A program made the position numbers and the translations under genes. Positions 1 through 6,073 of a DNA stretch of 11,748 bases are shown here, piece after piece (positions within the stretch are counted from its first letter, which is position 1; the number at the start of each line of letters is the position of its first letter). Below the pieces are notes generated by a model, which saw nothing but the letters and a program-made list of their open reading frames with translations, had not been told where the DNA came from and did not search any database. This stretch comes from an uncultured Lachnospiraceae bacterium (GTDB lineage Bacteria > Bacillota > Clostridia > Lachnospirales > Lachnospiraceae), in assembly GCA_902796045.1 (NCBI GenBank), contig CADBNQ010000225.1, positions 1 through 11,748 on the forward strand, given 5' to 3'.

Positions 1-998
1 TGGCCTTCTTCTCAGGGATAGGGGCTGCCTCCAAGAAGGGAATCCTTTTCAAAGGCGGTATTGTCATTGAAGGCTTAAAAGGGATAAAGGCTGTTGTCAT
101 GGACAAAACAGGAACCATCACCAAGGGCAACTTTGTTGTGCAAAGAGCAGATCCGGCATCTGATGCCATCTCTGAAGATCAGCTTCTTGCCATCGCCGCC
201 AGCTGCGAGCTTTCCTCCACTCATCCAATCGGAAGCAGTATTGTAGATGCTGCCAGAGAAAAAGGGCTTGATATCGAGCGGCCGGAGAAAGTTGAGGAGA
301 TAGCCGGTCAGGGTATCAGGGCCCAGATCAGTCAGGGAACTGCTCTGTGCGGTAACAGAAAGCTGATGGATGCCGCCGGAATTGACCTGTCAGACTACAG
401 AAAGACTGATTTTGGTACAGAAGTTCTTGTTGCATTGAACGGATCTTTTGCCGGTCATGTGGTCATATCCGATACAATCAAAGAAGATGCGGCACCAGCC
501 ATCAGTAAAGTAAAAGACCTGGGAATCAGGACTGTCATGCTTACAGGTGATGCGCAGGACAGCGCAGAAGCTGTTGCCGGGGAAACCGGTATAGATGAAG
601 TACATGCGAAGCTGCTGCCTCAGGATAAGCTCTCTGAACTGCGGGCCATCCGTGAGAAGAACGGTGCTGTCATGTTTGTCGGGGACGGTATCAACGATGC
701 CCCTGTGCTGGCAGGAGCTGATGTAGGTGCAGCCATGGGCAGCGGTGCAGACGCAGCCATCGAAGCTGCTGATGTTGTGTTTATGAACTCTGAGATGAAC
801 GCCATCCCGGAGGCTCTTTCTATCGCCAGGATGACCAATACCATTTCCTGGCAGAATGTTTACTTTGCCCTGGCCATCAAGATCCTTGTGATGATTCTTG
901 GCCTGTTCGGTTTCGCCAACATGTGGCTGGCTGTCTTTGCGGATACAGGCGTGTCTGTCCTGTGCTTGCTGAACTCTATCAGGATATTGAGAAGGTAA
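1..998 (+). CDS. Heavy-metal translocating P1B-type ATPase (Zn/Cd/Pb exporter type), 3' part only
   Basis: Partial gene: the frame is open from base 3 and the true start lies before the window. The enzyme uses ATP to export divalent soft metals across the cytoplasmic membrane. Motifs visible in order are a GIGAAxKKGIL(F)KGG stretch before the phosphorylation site, the DKTGT aspartyl-phosphate motif (codons 102-116), the P1B-specific His-Pro pair (222-227), the TGD hinge (543-551) and GDGIND (681-698). Two C-terminal membrane helices follow. The last helix contains FADTG, with an Asp encoded at 942-944. That Asp matches the metal-binding acidic residue of ZntA/CadA-like Zn/Cd/Pb pumps, whereas copper pumps carry an MSxS-type motif there. 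Substrate choice therefore rests on this one helix. The N-terminal metal-binding domain, which would help, is not in view. A strong terminator follows 32 bp after the stop, so this is the last gene of its transcript. Confidence 0.93.
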   Translation, partial: AFFSGIGAASKKGILFKGGIVIEGLKGIKAVVMDKTGTITKGNFVVQRADPASDAISEDQLLAIAASCELSSTHPIGSSIVDAAREKGLDIERPEKVEEIAGQGIRAQISQGTALCGNRKLMDAAGIDLSDYRKTDFGTEVLVALNGSFAGHVVISDTIKEDAAPAISKVKDLGIRTVMLTGDAQDSAEAVAGETGIDEVHAKLLPQDKLSELRAIREKNGAVMFVGDGINDAPVLAGADVGAAMGSGADAAIEAADVVFMNSEMNAIPEALSIARMTNTISWQNVYFALAIKILVMILGLFGFANMWLAVFADTGVSVLCLLNSIRILRR

Positions 999-1030
999 TA
1001 TTTGCCTGCATGCTGTCGCATAAAACAGCT

Positions 1031-1079
1031 CCAGGACCCCCAGGATTCTTGCTTACCTGCAAGGGTCCTGGTTTTTTTT
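1031..1079 (+). terminator. Rho-independent terminator after the metal ATPase
   Basis: A 9-bp perfect stem, CCAGGACCC (1031-1039) with GGGTCCTGG (1063-1071), is followed directly by eight T residues (1072-1079). The 23-nt loop can itself fold, since CTTGC (1048-1052) pairs with GCAAG (1058-1062). It isolates the ATPase transcript from the glnA unit. Confidence 0.92.
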
Positions 1080-1133
1080 ACAGAAATGGAAAGTACTGAA
1101 CAGGTGCGCATCCGCCCGCAGGATCTTCAATCC

Positions 1134-1162
1134 TTGACATCCTGCCCTGTCTCTTTTAAAAT
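1134..1162 (+). promoter_or_regulatory. Sigma-A type promoter for the GNAT-glnA unit
   Basis: TTGACA (1134-1139, perfect -35) is separated by exactly 17 bp from TAAAAT (1157-1162, 5 of 6 matches to the -10 consensus). Transcription would start near 1169, giving a leader of about 85 nt before the TTG start at 1255. It lies just after the upstream terminator and just before a co-directional gene pair, as expected for an operon promoter. Confidence 0.8.
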
Positions 1163-1210
1163 ATACCCACATCCATTGCTTACAGCTTCATCATATATGG
1201 GTCATATTTC

Positions 1211-1220
1211 TCTGTACAGA
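1211..1220. promoter_or_regulatory. 10-bp palindrome in the leader of the GNAT-glnA unit (possible operator)
   Basis: TCTGTACAGA is a perfect 10-bp palindrome about 40 nt downstream of the predicted transcription start. It is followed by a second imperfect inverted repeat, ACTG-TG-CAGT (1223-1232). Palindromes of this kind can be repressor sites, but a 10-bp palindrome can also arise by chance, and no known regulator motif is recognised. Confidence 0.25.
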
Positions 1221-1240
1221 TGACTGTGCAGTGATACGAG

Positions 1241-1246
1241 AGGGAG
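1241..1246 (+). promoter_or_regulatory. Shine-Dalgarno that fixes the GNAT start at TTG 1255
   Basis: AGGGAG lies 8 nt before a TTG codon at 1255. It would fall inside the coding region if the upstream in-frame GTG at 1231 were used, and no Shine-Dalgarno precedes that GTG. Starting at 1255 also gives the usual GNAT N-terminus (MKYIRRAEESDIPRI). Confidence 0.65.
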
Positions 1247-1254
1247 ATAGATTA

Positions 1255-1740
1255 TTGAAGTATATAAGAAGAGCAGAAGAAAGCGATATACCACGGATCC
1301 TGGAGCTGCTGGTCCAGGTGGATATGGTCCATCACAATGGACGCCCCGATCTATTTAAAGGGCCGGCGACAAAGTACAATGCCCAGGAGCTTAGGAAGAT
1401 CTTTGCAGATCAGACCACACCGGTTTTTGTATGCACAAACGATGAGGGCATGATCATGGGGCACGCCTTCTGCATCCACCAGCAGATTCCTGATCATCCG
1501 GTTATGTCAGATGTAAAGACACTTTATATCGATGATATCTGTGTGGATGAAGCCTTCCGGGGCCATGGGGTGGGCAGATCCCTGTACCGACATATAATGG
1601 ATTATGCGAGACTGCATGAGATCTATAACATTACCTTGAATGTATGGGCGTGCAATCAGGATGCCCTGAGCTTCTATGAGGCGATGGGCTTTAAACTGCA
1701 GAAGATGGGGATGGAGATCGTTTTAGGGAGCGAATCCTGA
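1255..1740 (+). CDS. GNAT family N-acetyltransferase, co-transcribed with glutamine synthetase
   Basis: A small cytoplasmic acetyltransferase of 161 aa, the normal length of a single GNAT domain; its acyl acceptor is unknown. It would transfer an acetyl group from acetyl-CoA to an amine. The N-terminus (IRRAEESDIPRILEL) forms the usual first strand and helix. The acetyl-CoA pyrophosphate-binding loop (motif A) is RGHGVG at residues 102-107, after the strand ending YIDDICVDEA. The motif B segment NVWACNQDALSFYEAMGF follows at about 129-146. The TTG start is preferred over GTG 1231 because of the Shine-Dalgarno position; the longer form would add eight residues that are not GNAT-like. The gene ends only 25 bp before glnA and no terminator lies between them, so the two are probably on one mRNA. 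A role linked to nitrogen metabolism or to detoxifying a glutamine synthetase inhibitor is possible but is inference from position alone. Confidence 0.87.
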   Translation: MKYIRRAEESDIPRILELLVQVDMVHHNGRPDLFKGPATKYNAQELRKIFADQTTPVFVCTNDEGMIMGHAFCIHQQIPDHPVMSDVKTLYIDDICVDEAFRGHGVGRSLYRHIMDYARLHEIYNITLNVWACNQDALSFYEAMGFKLQKMGMEIVLGSES

Positions 1741-1765
1741 GCCATATGAAATAGGGGGGAGAAAG

Positions 1766-3196
1766 ATGTTTCACACATTAGATGAAGTGATACAGTATTG
1801 TAAAGATGAGGGGATCCGGATGGTCGACTTTAAGCTGACTGATATCGACGGGCGGTGGAGACATCTGACCATACCGGCAGAAAGACTGACCCGGGCAACC
1901 ATGGAGGACGGCATTGGCTTTGATGGATCCAACTATGGTTATGCCTCAGTAGAAAACAGTGATATGGTTTTTGTGCCGGTCCTGGAGTCGGCAGTCTATG
2001 ACCCCTACGCACAAGTGCCCACCCTGTCCATGATCGGAGATGTGCTGGTGATCGACCACCCGGAAAACAGGCCCTTTGACCAGTATCCCCGGAACGTGGC
2101 CCTTCGTGCCATAGAGTACATGAAGGAGCTTGGTGTTGCCGACAGGATGCTGATTGGTCCGGAATATGAGTTTTATATTTTTGACAATGTCAATTATGAG
2201 GTCCTGCCCCAGAAGTCGGGCTACATCATCAAAACCCGGCAGGCCGGCTGGGCATCGGTTTCAGAGAACAACAATAAAGGCTACCAGCTGGAAGACGGAA
2301 AAGGCTACCACGCCAGCCTCCCCATGGACATCAACAATGACCTGCGCAGCAGGATCTGCCTGACCATGAAGGACTGGGGCCTGGATGTGAAATATCACCA
2401 TCATGAGGTCGGCGGATGCGGACAGATGGAAATCGAAGTGGAGCTGGGCGATATGGTCACCATGGCCGACCATACCATGAACGCCAAATATATCATCAAA
2501 AATGAGGCAGTCAGGGAAGGAAAGACAGCCACCTTTATGCCAAAGCCCATGGCAGGAGTGGCAGGGAACGGCATGCATGTCCATATGCTGCTTCTGAAAG
2601 ATGATCAGCCGGTCTTCTATGACCCGGAAGGATATGGTCAGCTGAGCGATACAGCTATGTACTTTATCGGAGGCCTGCTGAAGCATGCCAGATCTCTCTG
2701 TGCACTGACCAATCCTTCCACCAACTCCTACAAGAGACTTGTTCCTGGTTTTGAAGCTCCGGTAGTGATCGGCTATGCCATGGCCAACCGGAGTGCGGTA
2801 GTGCGCATTCCATCCTATGCCAAGACCCCTGCCAGCAAGCGTTTTGAGCTTCGCAACCCAGATGCTGCCTGCAATCCTTATTATGCCCTGTCAGCCATTC
2901 TGATGGCCGGACTGGACGGGATCACCCGAAAGATCGATCCCCGCAAAGAAGGATGGGGACCCTATGATTATAATCTCTATGATCTTTCTGAAGAGGAGCA
3001 GTCCAGACTGACATCGCTGCCGGAAAGCCTGACAGAGGCATTGAATGCTCTGGAGGAAGACTATGAATACCTCACTGCCGGCGGTGTCTTCCCTAAAAAA
3101 GTACTGGACCTGCATATAGCCCGAAAGAGAAAAGAGGTCCAGGAGGTTTTGAGAATTCCCCATCCCGAGGAGTTCGCCCTGTATTACGACCTCTAA
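1766..3196 (+). CDS. glnA: Type I glutamine synthetase
   Basis: Makes glutamine from glutamate, ammonia and ATP in the cytoplasm, the main ammonium assimilation step; family members are dodecamers. The protein is 476 aa, close to the 468-471 aa of enterobacterial GlnA. Visible active-site elements are the N-terminal beta-Grasp region with FDGSN (52-56), the metal ligands in GPEYEFYIF (131-139) and HHHEVGGCGQMEIE (211-224), the catalytic GNGMHVHM (267-274), the glutamate-binding flap NPSTNSYKRLVPGFEAP (316-332), and NRSAVVRIP (341-349) followed by ELRNPD (361-366). Near the C-terminus it has NLYDL with Tyr405, which aligns by eye with the Tyr adenylylated in E. coli GlnA. The segment between residues 140 and 185 resembles the insertion of the GSI-beta class rather than the Bacillus GSI-alpha class. 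A strong AGGGGGGAG ribosome site precedes ATG 1766. Because it carries the tyrosine, its mode of regulation may differ from the Bacillus feedback-inhibited enzyme. Confidence 0.97.
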   Translation: MFHTLDEVIQYCKDEGIRMVDFKLTDIDGRWRHLTIPAERLTRATMEDGIGFDGSNYGYASVENSDMVFVPVLESAVYDPYAQVPTLSMIGDVLVIDHPENRPFDQYPRNVALRAIEYMKELGVADRMLIGPEYEFYIFDNVNYEVLPQKSGYIIKTRQAGWASVSENNNKGYQLEDGKGYHASLPMDINNDLRSRICLTMKDWGLDVKYHHHEVGGCGQMEIEVELGDMVTMADHTMNAKYIIKNEAVREGKTATFMPKPMAGVAGNGMHVHMLLLKDDQPVFYDPEGYGQLSDTAMYFIGGLLKHARSLCALTNPSTNSYKRLVPGFEAPVVIGYAMANRSAVVRIPSYAKTPASKRFELRNPDAACNPYYALSAILMAGLDGITRKIDPRKEGWGPYDYNLYDLSEEEQSRLTSLPESLTEALNALEEDYEYLTAGGVFPKKVLDLHIARKRKEVQEVLRIPHPEEFALYYDL

Positions 3197-3202
3197 CAGT
3201 CG

Positions 3203-3225
3203 GGCCTTGCATGGCCTTGCATGGC
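3203..3225. repeat. Short tandem repeat, period 10 bp, just after glnA
   Basis: The unit GGCCTTGCAT occurs twice in direct tandem, followed by GGC. It sits 7 bp after the glnA stop and before a TTTTCATTTT stretch. Weak hairpins are possible (GGCC 3203-3206 with GGCC 3213-3216, or GCC 3214-3216 with GGC 3223-3225), but none makes a convincing terminator. Confidence 0.55.
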
Positions 3226-3240
3226 TTTTCATTTTCCTTG

Positions 3241-3269
3241 TTGCCCTGATCAGGGAAAAAAGGTATACT
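3241..3269 (+). promoter_or_regulatory. Promoter of the secreted basic protein, with a palindrome in the spacer
   Basis: TTGCCC (3241-3246) and TATACT (3264-3269) are 17 bp apart, giving a start near 3276 and a leader of about 30 nt. The spacer and -35 edge contain the perfect 12-bp palindrome CCCTGATCAGGG (3244-3255), followed by six A residues. A protein bound there would block RNA polymerase, so this is a candidate operator. The promoter is supported by spacing and position; the operator role is inference. Confidence 0.6.
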
Positions 3270-3305
3270 ATAAATACAAACAATAACAGCAGAGAGGAGA
3301 GAAAT

Positions 3306-4031
3306 ATGATGAAGTACAAAAAAATCATGACATGGACTATTGTGCTGATGCTCCTGGCAGGAGTCTTCTTTGGCTTCGCTAAACAGGATGCTTCTGCAGC
3401 AGTATATGCCGCCCCGAATCTTTCTGTCACAAAGATCAGTAAAAACAAGGTCGGCATGAGATGGAGTGCTGTGGCCAATGCAGCTGGATATAAGATCTTT
3501 AAGGGCAATAAGCTGATCAAAACGGTTGGTCCTGCCCAGACAACCCTCCTTTACAAGAATAAAGGTGCAGGATCCGCCAAGTACAAGGTTGCCGCGCTCA
3601 TTCAGACAGCCGGCATGGCTAACCCTGTACAGGGACCTTTCTCCAAAGCCCAGAAGGGCAAGAAGAATGAAAGGCATTATGTCCATTCCATCAAAGTTAA
3701 CACTGTCACCTATGGTTATGCCCCCTTCAGAGTCAAGAAGATCAGCCTGTCGGGCAATACCTACACCATCACAGGACACTGCGTGAACAACCGTCTGTTT
3801 AAGATGAAGAAGTACAAGGTCCTTGACCTGACTGTCTACTGCGACGGCAAAGTGACAGCACATAAGAAGTTTAAGAATCTTACAGTAAACTGCAAGGCTT
3901 ACGGGGCCAAAAAGATCACTGTGAAGATCAAGGGAAAAGGCGGCGTAGATTTCCGCAATGCACAGGGAAAAACCCTCCACTGGGCAGTGCAGCCCTACTG
4001 GGAATTCGTCGGAAATAAATCCGTTAAATAA
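3306..4031 (+). CDS. Small secreted, very lysine-rich protein with an FN3-like domain; function unknown
   Basis: A 241-aa protein with a clear Sec signal peptide: a basic start (MMKYKK), a hydrophobic core at about residues 8-24, and a likely signal peptidase I site after ASA (29-31). Residues 37-118 look like a fibronectin type III-like repeat of the kind common in clostridial surface proteins (APNLSVTKISKNKVGMRW, then the AAGYKIFKGNK pattern). Residues 122-241 form a second beta-rich region with three Cys (159, 179, 196) and no family that I recognise. The mature part holds about 35 Lys and 5 Arg against only 5 acidic residues, so it is strongly cationic. No LPxTG, lipobox, transmembrane anchor or catalytic motif is seen; attachment to anionic wall polymers by charge is inference. 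ATG 3306 is chosen because AGGAG (3295-3299) lies 6 nt upstream; ATG 3309 is the alternative. The upstream in-frame TTG at 3207 has no ribosome site and would spoil the signal peptide. Confidence 0.85.
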   Translation: MMKYKKIMTWTIVLMLLAGVFFGFAKQDASAAVYAAPNLSVTKISKNKVGMRWSAVANAAGYKIFKGNKLIKTVGPAQTTLLYKNKGAGSAKYKVAALIQTAGMANPVQGPFSKAQKGKKNERHYVHSIKVNTVTYGYAPFRVKKISLSGNTYTITGHCVNNRLFKMKKYKVLDLTVYCDGKVTAHKKFKNLTVNCKAYGAKKITVKIKGKGGVDFRNAQGKTLHWAVQPYWEFVGNKSVK

Positions 4032-4037
4032 TCTTTG

Positions 4038-4066
4038 TTGTGAAAACCATAGAGTTTTCTTATTAA
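4038..4066 (+). promoter_or_regulatory. Weak promoter candidate ahead of cysK
   Basis: TTGTGA (4038-4043) and TATTAA (4061-4066) are 17 bp apart, each matching consensus at about four positions. A small inverted repeat, GAAAAC (4042-4047) with GTTTTC (4054-4059), lies between them and could be an operator or a weak terminator of the upstream gene. There is room for only about 59 nt between the genes, so a T-box or riboswitch is excluded. cysK could instead be read through from the upstream gene. Confidence 0.35.
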
Positions 4067-4090
4067 TGACTATCAGGAGAGAAGCAGACT

Positions 4091-5020
4091 ATGATATACA
4101 AAAATGTACTGGAAGCCATGGGGAACACCCCTGTTATCGAATTATCTCATATCACTGAGCCCGACAGTGCCAGAGTGCTGGTAAAATATGAAGGCCTGAA
4201 CGTTGGAGGTTCTGTCAAGACCAGAACTGCTTACAACATGATCAGGCGGGCTGAGGAGCAGGGGCTGATTAAGGATGATACCATCATCGTAGAGCCTACC
4301 AGCGGCAACCAGGGGATTGGACTGGCCCTGATCGGGGCAGTCAAGGGATACCGGACTATTATCATCATGCCGGATTCTGTCAGTGAGGAGAGAAGAAAGC
4401 TTGTCCGCCATTATGGAGCTGAAGTGATCCTGGTCCACGATTCCGGAGATATCGGCAAATGCATGGATGACTGCCTGCAGAAGGCACTCCGCATGGCAAG
4501 AAAGAATCCCAAGGTCTTTGTCCCCCAGCAGTTTGAGAATCCGGCCAATCCGGAGATCCAGCGCACACAGACAGCTGAAGAGATCCTTGCCCAGGTGGAT
4601 GGCCCTATAGACGGCTTTTGTTCCGGTGTGGGTACCGGAGGAACCATAACAGGGATAGGAGAGAAGCTGAAGGAGAAGAATCCTGATATAGAGATCTGGG
4701 TAGCGGAGCCGGAGAATGCGGCCATACTGGCCGGAGGGAACGTTGGCACCCATCTGCAGATGGGCATCGGTGACGGCCTGATTCCGCCTATTCTTAACCA
4801 GGACATCTATGATCACATCTATATCGTGTCAGACGGGGAGGCGATTGAGACAGCCAAGGATCTTGCCAGACAGGAGGGACTGATGTGCGGCATCTCCAGC
4901 GGAACCAATGTAGCCTGCGCCCTTGCCCTTGCAAAGAAGCTGGGCCCCGGAAAAACTGTTGTGACCATTCTTCCTGATACTGCTGAAAGATATTTCAGCA
5001 CACCGCTTTTTGAAGACTGA
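4091..5020 (+). CDS. cysK: Cysteine synthase family PLP enzyme (O-acetylserine sulfhydrylase type)
   Basis: A cytoplasmic beta-replacement enzyme, expected to make cysteine from O-acetylserine and sulfide with pyridoxal phosphate. Length is 309 aa, standard for CysK. It opens with the family signature LEAMGNTPVIEL. The PLP-binding lysine is K43 in NVGGSVKTR, the substrate loop is TSGNQGIG (70-77), the phosphate-binding loop is GTGGT (181-185), the segment PQQFENPANPEI (145-156) is typical of CysK, and GISSGT (267-272) supplies the serine near the pyridine nitrogen. Two departures from textbook CysK are visible: KTR where KDR is usual, and NQG where NTG is usual. The exact acyl donor is therefore less certain than the family. 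AGGAG (4075-4079) lies 11 nt before ATG 4091. The gene ends at a strong terminator. No cysE or CBS domain is present in the window. Confidence 0.9.
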   Translation: MIYKNVLEAMGNTPVIELSHITEPDSARVLVKYEGLNVGGSVKTRTAYNMIRRAEEQGLIKDDTIIVEPTSGNQGIGLALIGAVKGYRTIIIMPDSVSEERRKLVRHYGAEVILVHDSGDIGKCMDDCLQKALRMARKNPKVFVPQQFENPANPEIQRTQTAEEILAQVDGPIDGFCSGVGTGGTITGIGEKLKEKNPDIEIWVAEPENAAILAGGNVGTHLQMGIGDGLIPPILNQDIYDHIYIVSDGEAIETAKDLARQEGLMCGISSGTNVACALALAKKLGPGKTVVTILPDTAERYFSTPLFED

Positions 5021-5061
5021 CTATTGATAACAGGAAATCGTGATATCCTATAAAGCAAAAG

Positions 5062-5103
5062 AGTCTTACTTCCCAGTATTGTCCGGGAAGTAAGACTTTT
5101 TTT
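5062..5103. terminator. Bidirectional intrinsic terminator between convergent cysK and metQ
   Basis: A 13-bp perfect stem (5062-5074 with 5085-5097; left arm AGTCTTACTTCCC) around a 10-nt loop is followed by six more T residues (5098-5103) on the plus strand. On the minus strand the same stem is followed by CTTTTGCTTT, so it can also end the metNIQ transcript. It lies 41 bp after the cysK stop and 44 bp from the metQ stop. Confidence 0.92.
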
Positions 5104-5141
5104 GTTAAGCACAGTATCTTGTTTTACTAAGTTCTTTCTGG

Positions 5142-5999
5142 TCAGTCTTTAAAGGGAATGACCGCTCCTTCGTATTTCTCATTGATAAAGTTGGTAATCT
5201 CATCGGACTTCAGCACATCAACCAGTGCTTTTATCTTTTCAGAGTTCTCATTCCCCTCCTTTACAGCAATGATATTCACGTAAGTCTCTGCAGCAAGAGA
5301 ATCCTGCGCCTCGTAGATCAGGGCATCTTTGGATACTGTCAGGCCTTCCTGAAGGGCATAATTTCCATTCAGAACACCATATTCTACGCTCTTAAGCTGC
5401 TTCTTGATGGCGGCTGCCTCGAACTCTTCAATATTGAGATTGTTGGGGTTCTCTTCAATATCAAGCTTTGTGGCAGTAAAACCTGCATCGTCTTTCAGCT
5501 TGATGATGCCGTTATCCTCCAGAAGATGAAGGGCACGGGCTTCGTTTGTAGTGTCATTATCTACAGCGATGGTGTCTCCTTCGGCCAGCTCGTCAAGAGA
5601 TTTCTTGGTGCCGGGATAGAGTCCCATGGGCTCATAGTGGATGTTTCCTGCATTGACCAGGTGTGTGCCGTTCTCCTTATTGAAAGTCTCCATGTAGGGG
5701 GTGTGCTGGAAATAGTTGGCATCAAAATCGCCGGATTCAACCTGCATGTTGGGCTGTACATAATCATCGAAAACAGTGATCTTCAGTTCATATCCCTGGT
5801 CAGCAAGGATTTTCTTCGCTTCCTCAAGGATCTCCGCATGCGGTGTAGCACTTGCGGCAACAGTGATGGTTTTGCTGTCCCCGGCATCCTCTGCGGTTGA
5901 TCCTTCAGGAGTGGTGCCTGAAGATGAGCCGCCGCAGCCTGCTATGAGCGCGGCAGTCATGGTGAGTGCCAGAAAGCCTGTCAATAGTTTCTTTTTCAT
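5142..5999 (-). CDS. metQ: Methionine ABC transporter substrate-binding lipoprotein (NlpA/MetQ family)
   Basis: The extracellular binding subunit that captures methionine and hands it to MetI/MetN. It is 285 aa with a lipoprotein signal: a KKK start, a hydrophobic stretch, and lipobox LIAGC with the lipidated Cys at position 22. A short Gly/Ser-rich linker then leads to the NlpA domain, which begins KTITVAASATPHAEIL. Family hallmarks are DDYVQPN, GDFDANYFQH, the stretch TIAVDNDTTNEARAL (which aligns with the MetQ ligand-binding segment), and the C-terminal EGAVIPF. In the region the gene lies last after metN and metI, the order known from Bacillus metNPQ. AAGGAG (6008-6013 read on the minus strand) lies 8 nt before the ATG. 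Its own hairpin-containing 5' gap of 74 bp may allow a different expression level from metNI. D- versus L-methionine preference cannot be read from the sequence. Confidence 0.94.
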   Translation of the reverse strand: MKKKLLTGFLALTMTAALIAGCGGSSSGTTPEGSTAEDAGDSKTITVAASATPHAEILEEAKKILADQGYELKITVFDDYVQPNMQVESGDFDANYFQHTPYMETFNKENGTHLVNAGNIHYEPMGLYPGTKKSLDELAEGDTIAVDNDTTNEARALHLLEDNGIIKLKDDAGFTATKLDIEENPNNLNIEEFEAAAIKKQLKSVEYGVLNGNYALQEGLTVSKDALIYEAQDSLAAETYVNIIAVKEGNENSEKIKALVDVLKSDEITNFINEKYEGAVIPFKD

Positions 6000-6034
6000 G
6001 TGCGTTTCTCCTTTTCTTATATTCTTAAATTAAA

Positions 6035-6049
6035 GCCGGCAGTGCCGGC
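6035..6049 (-). other. Intercistronic GC hairpin between metI and metQ
   Basis: Two copies of the self-complementary hexamer GCCGGC (6035-6040 and 6044-6049) are separated by 3 nt, forming a compact 6-bp GC stem. On the minus strand it is followed by TTTAATTTAAG. It lies downstream of the metI stop and upstream of the metQ ribosome site. It could be an mRNA-stabilising or processing element or a leaky terminator; the tail is too short in T for a firm terminator call. Confidence 0.5.
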
Positions 6050-6073
6050 CCTGAGCTCTGTCTGATCCGGTTT

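Noticed and set aside
1002..1223. Small plus-strand open frame of 73 codons between the ATPase and the GNAT gene
   Set aside because: It runs through the intrinsic terminator and the glnA-unit promoter and has no ribosome site.
2261..2686. Minus-strand open frame of 141 codons inside glnA
   Set aside because: Entirely within the highly conserved glutamine synthetase coding region, with no independent evidence.
3207..3305. Upstream in-frame extension of the secreted protein from a TTG
   Set aside because: No Shine-Dalgarno, it would begin upstream of the promoter, and the proper signal peptide and AGGAG site support ATG 3306.
3093..3980. Long minus-strand open frame of 295 codons opposite glnA and the secreted protein
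   Set aside because: It spans the end of one clear plus-strand gene and most of another, crosses their promoter, has no recognisable domain and no ribosome site.
4032..4090. Possible T-box or riboswitch before cysK
   Set aside because: Only 59 nt lie between the genes, too short for a T-box; only a 6-bp AT-rich inverted repeat is present.
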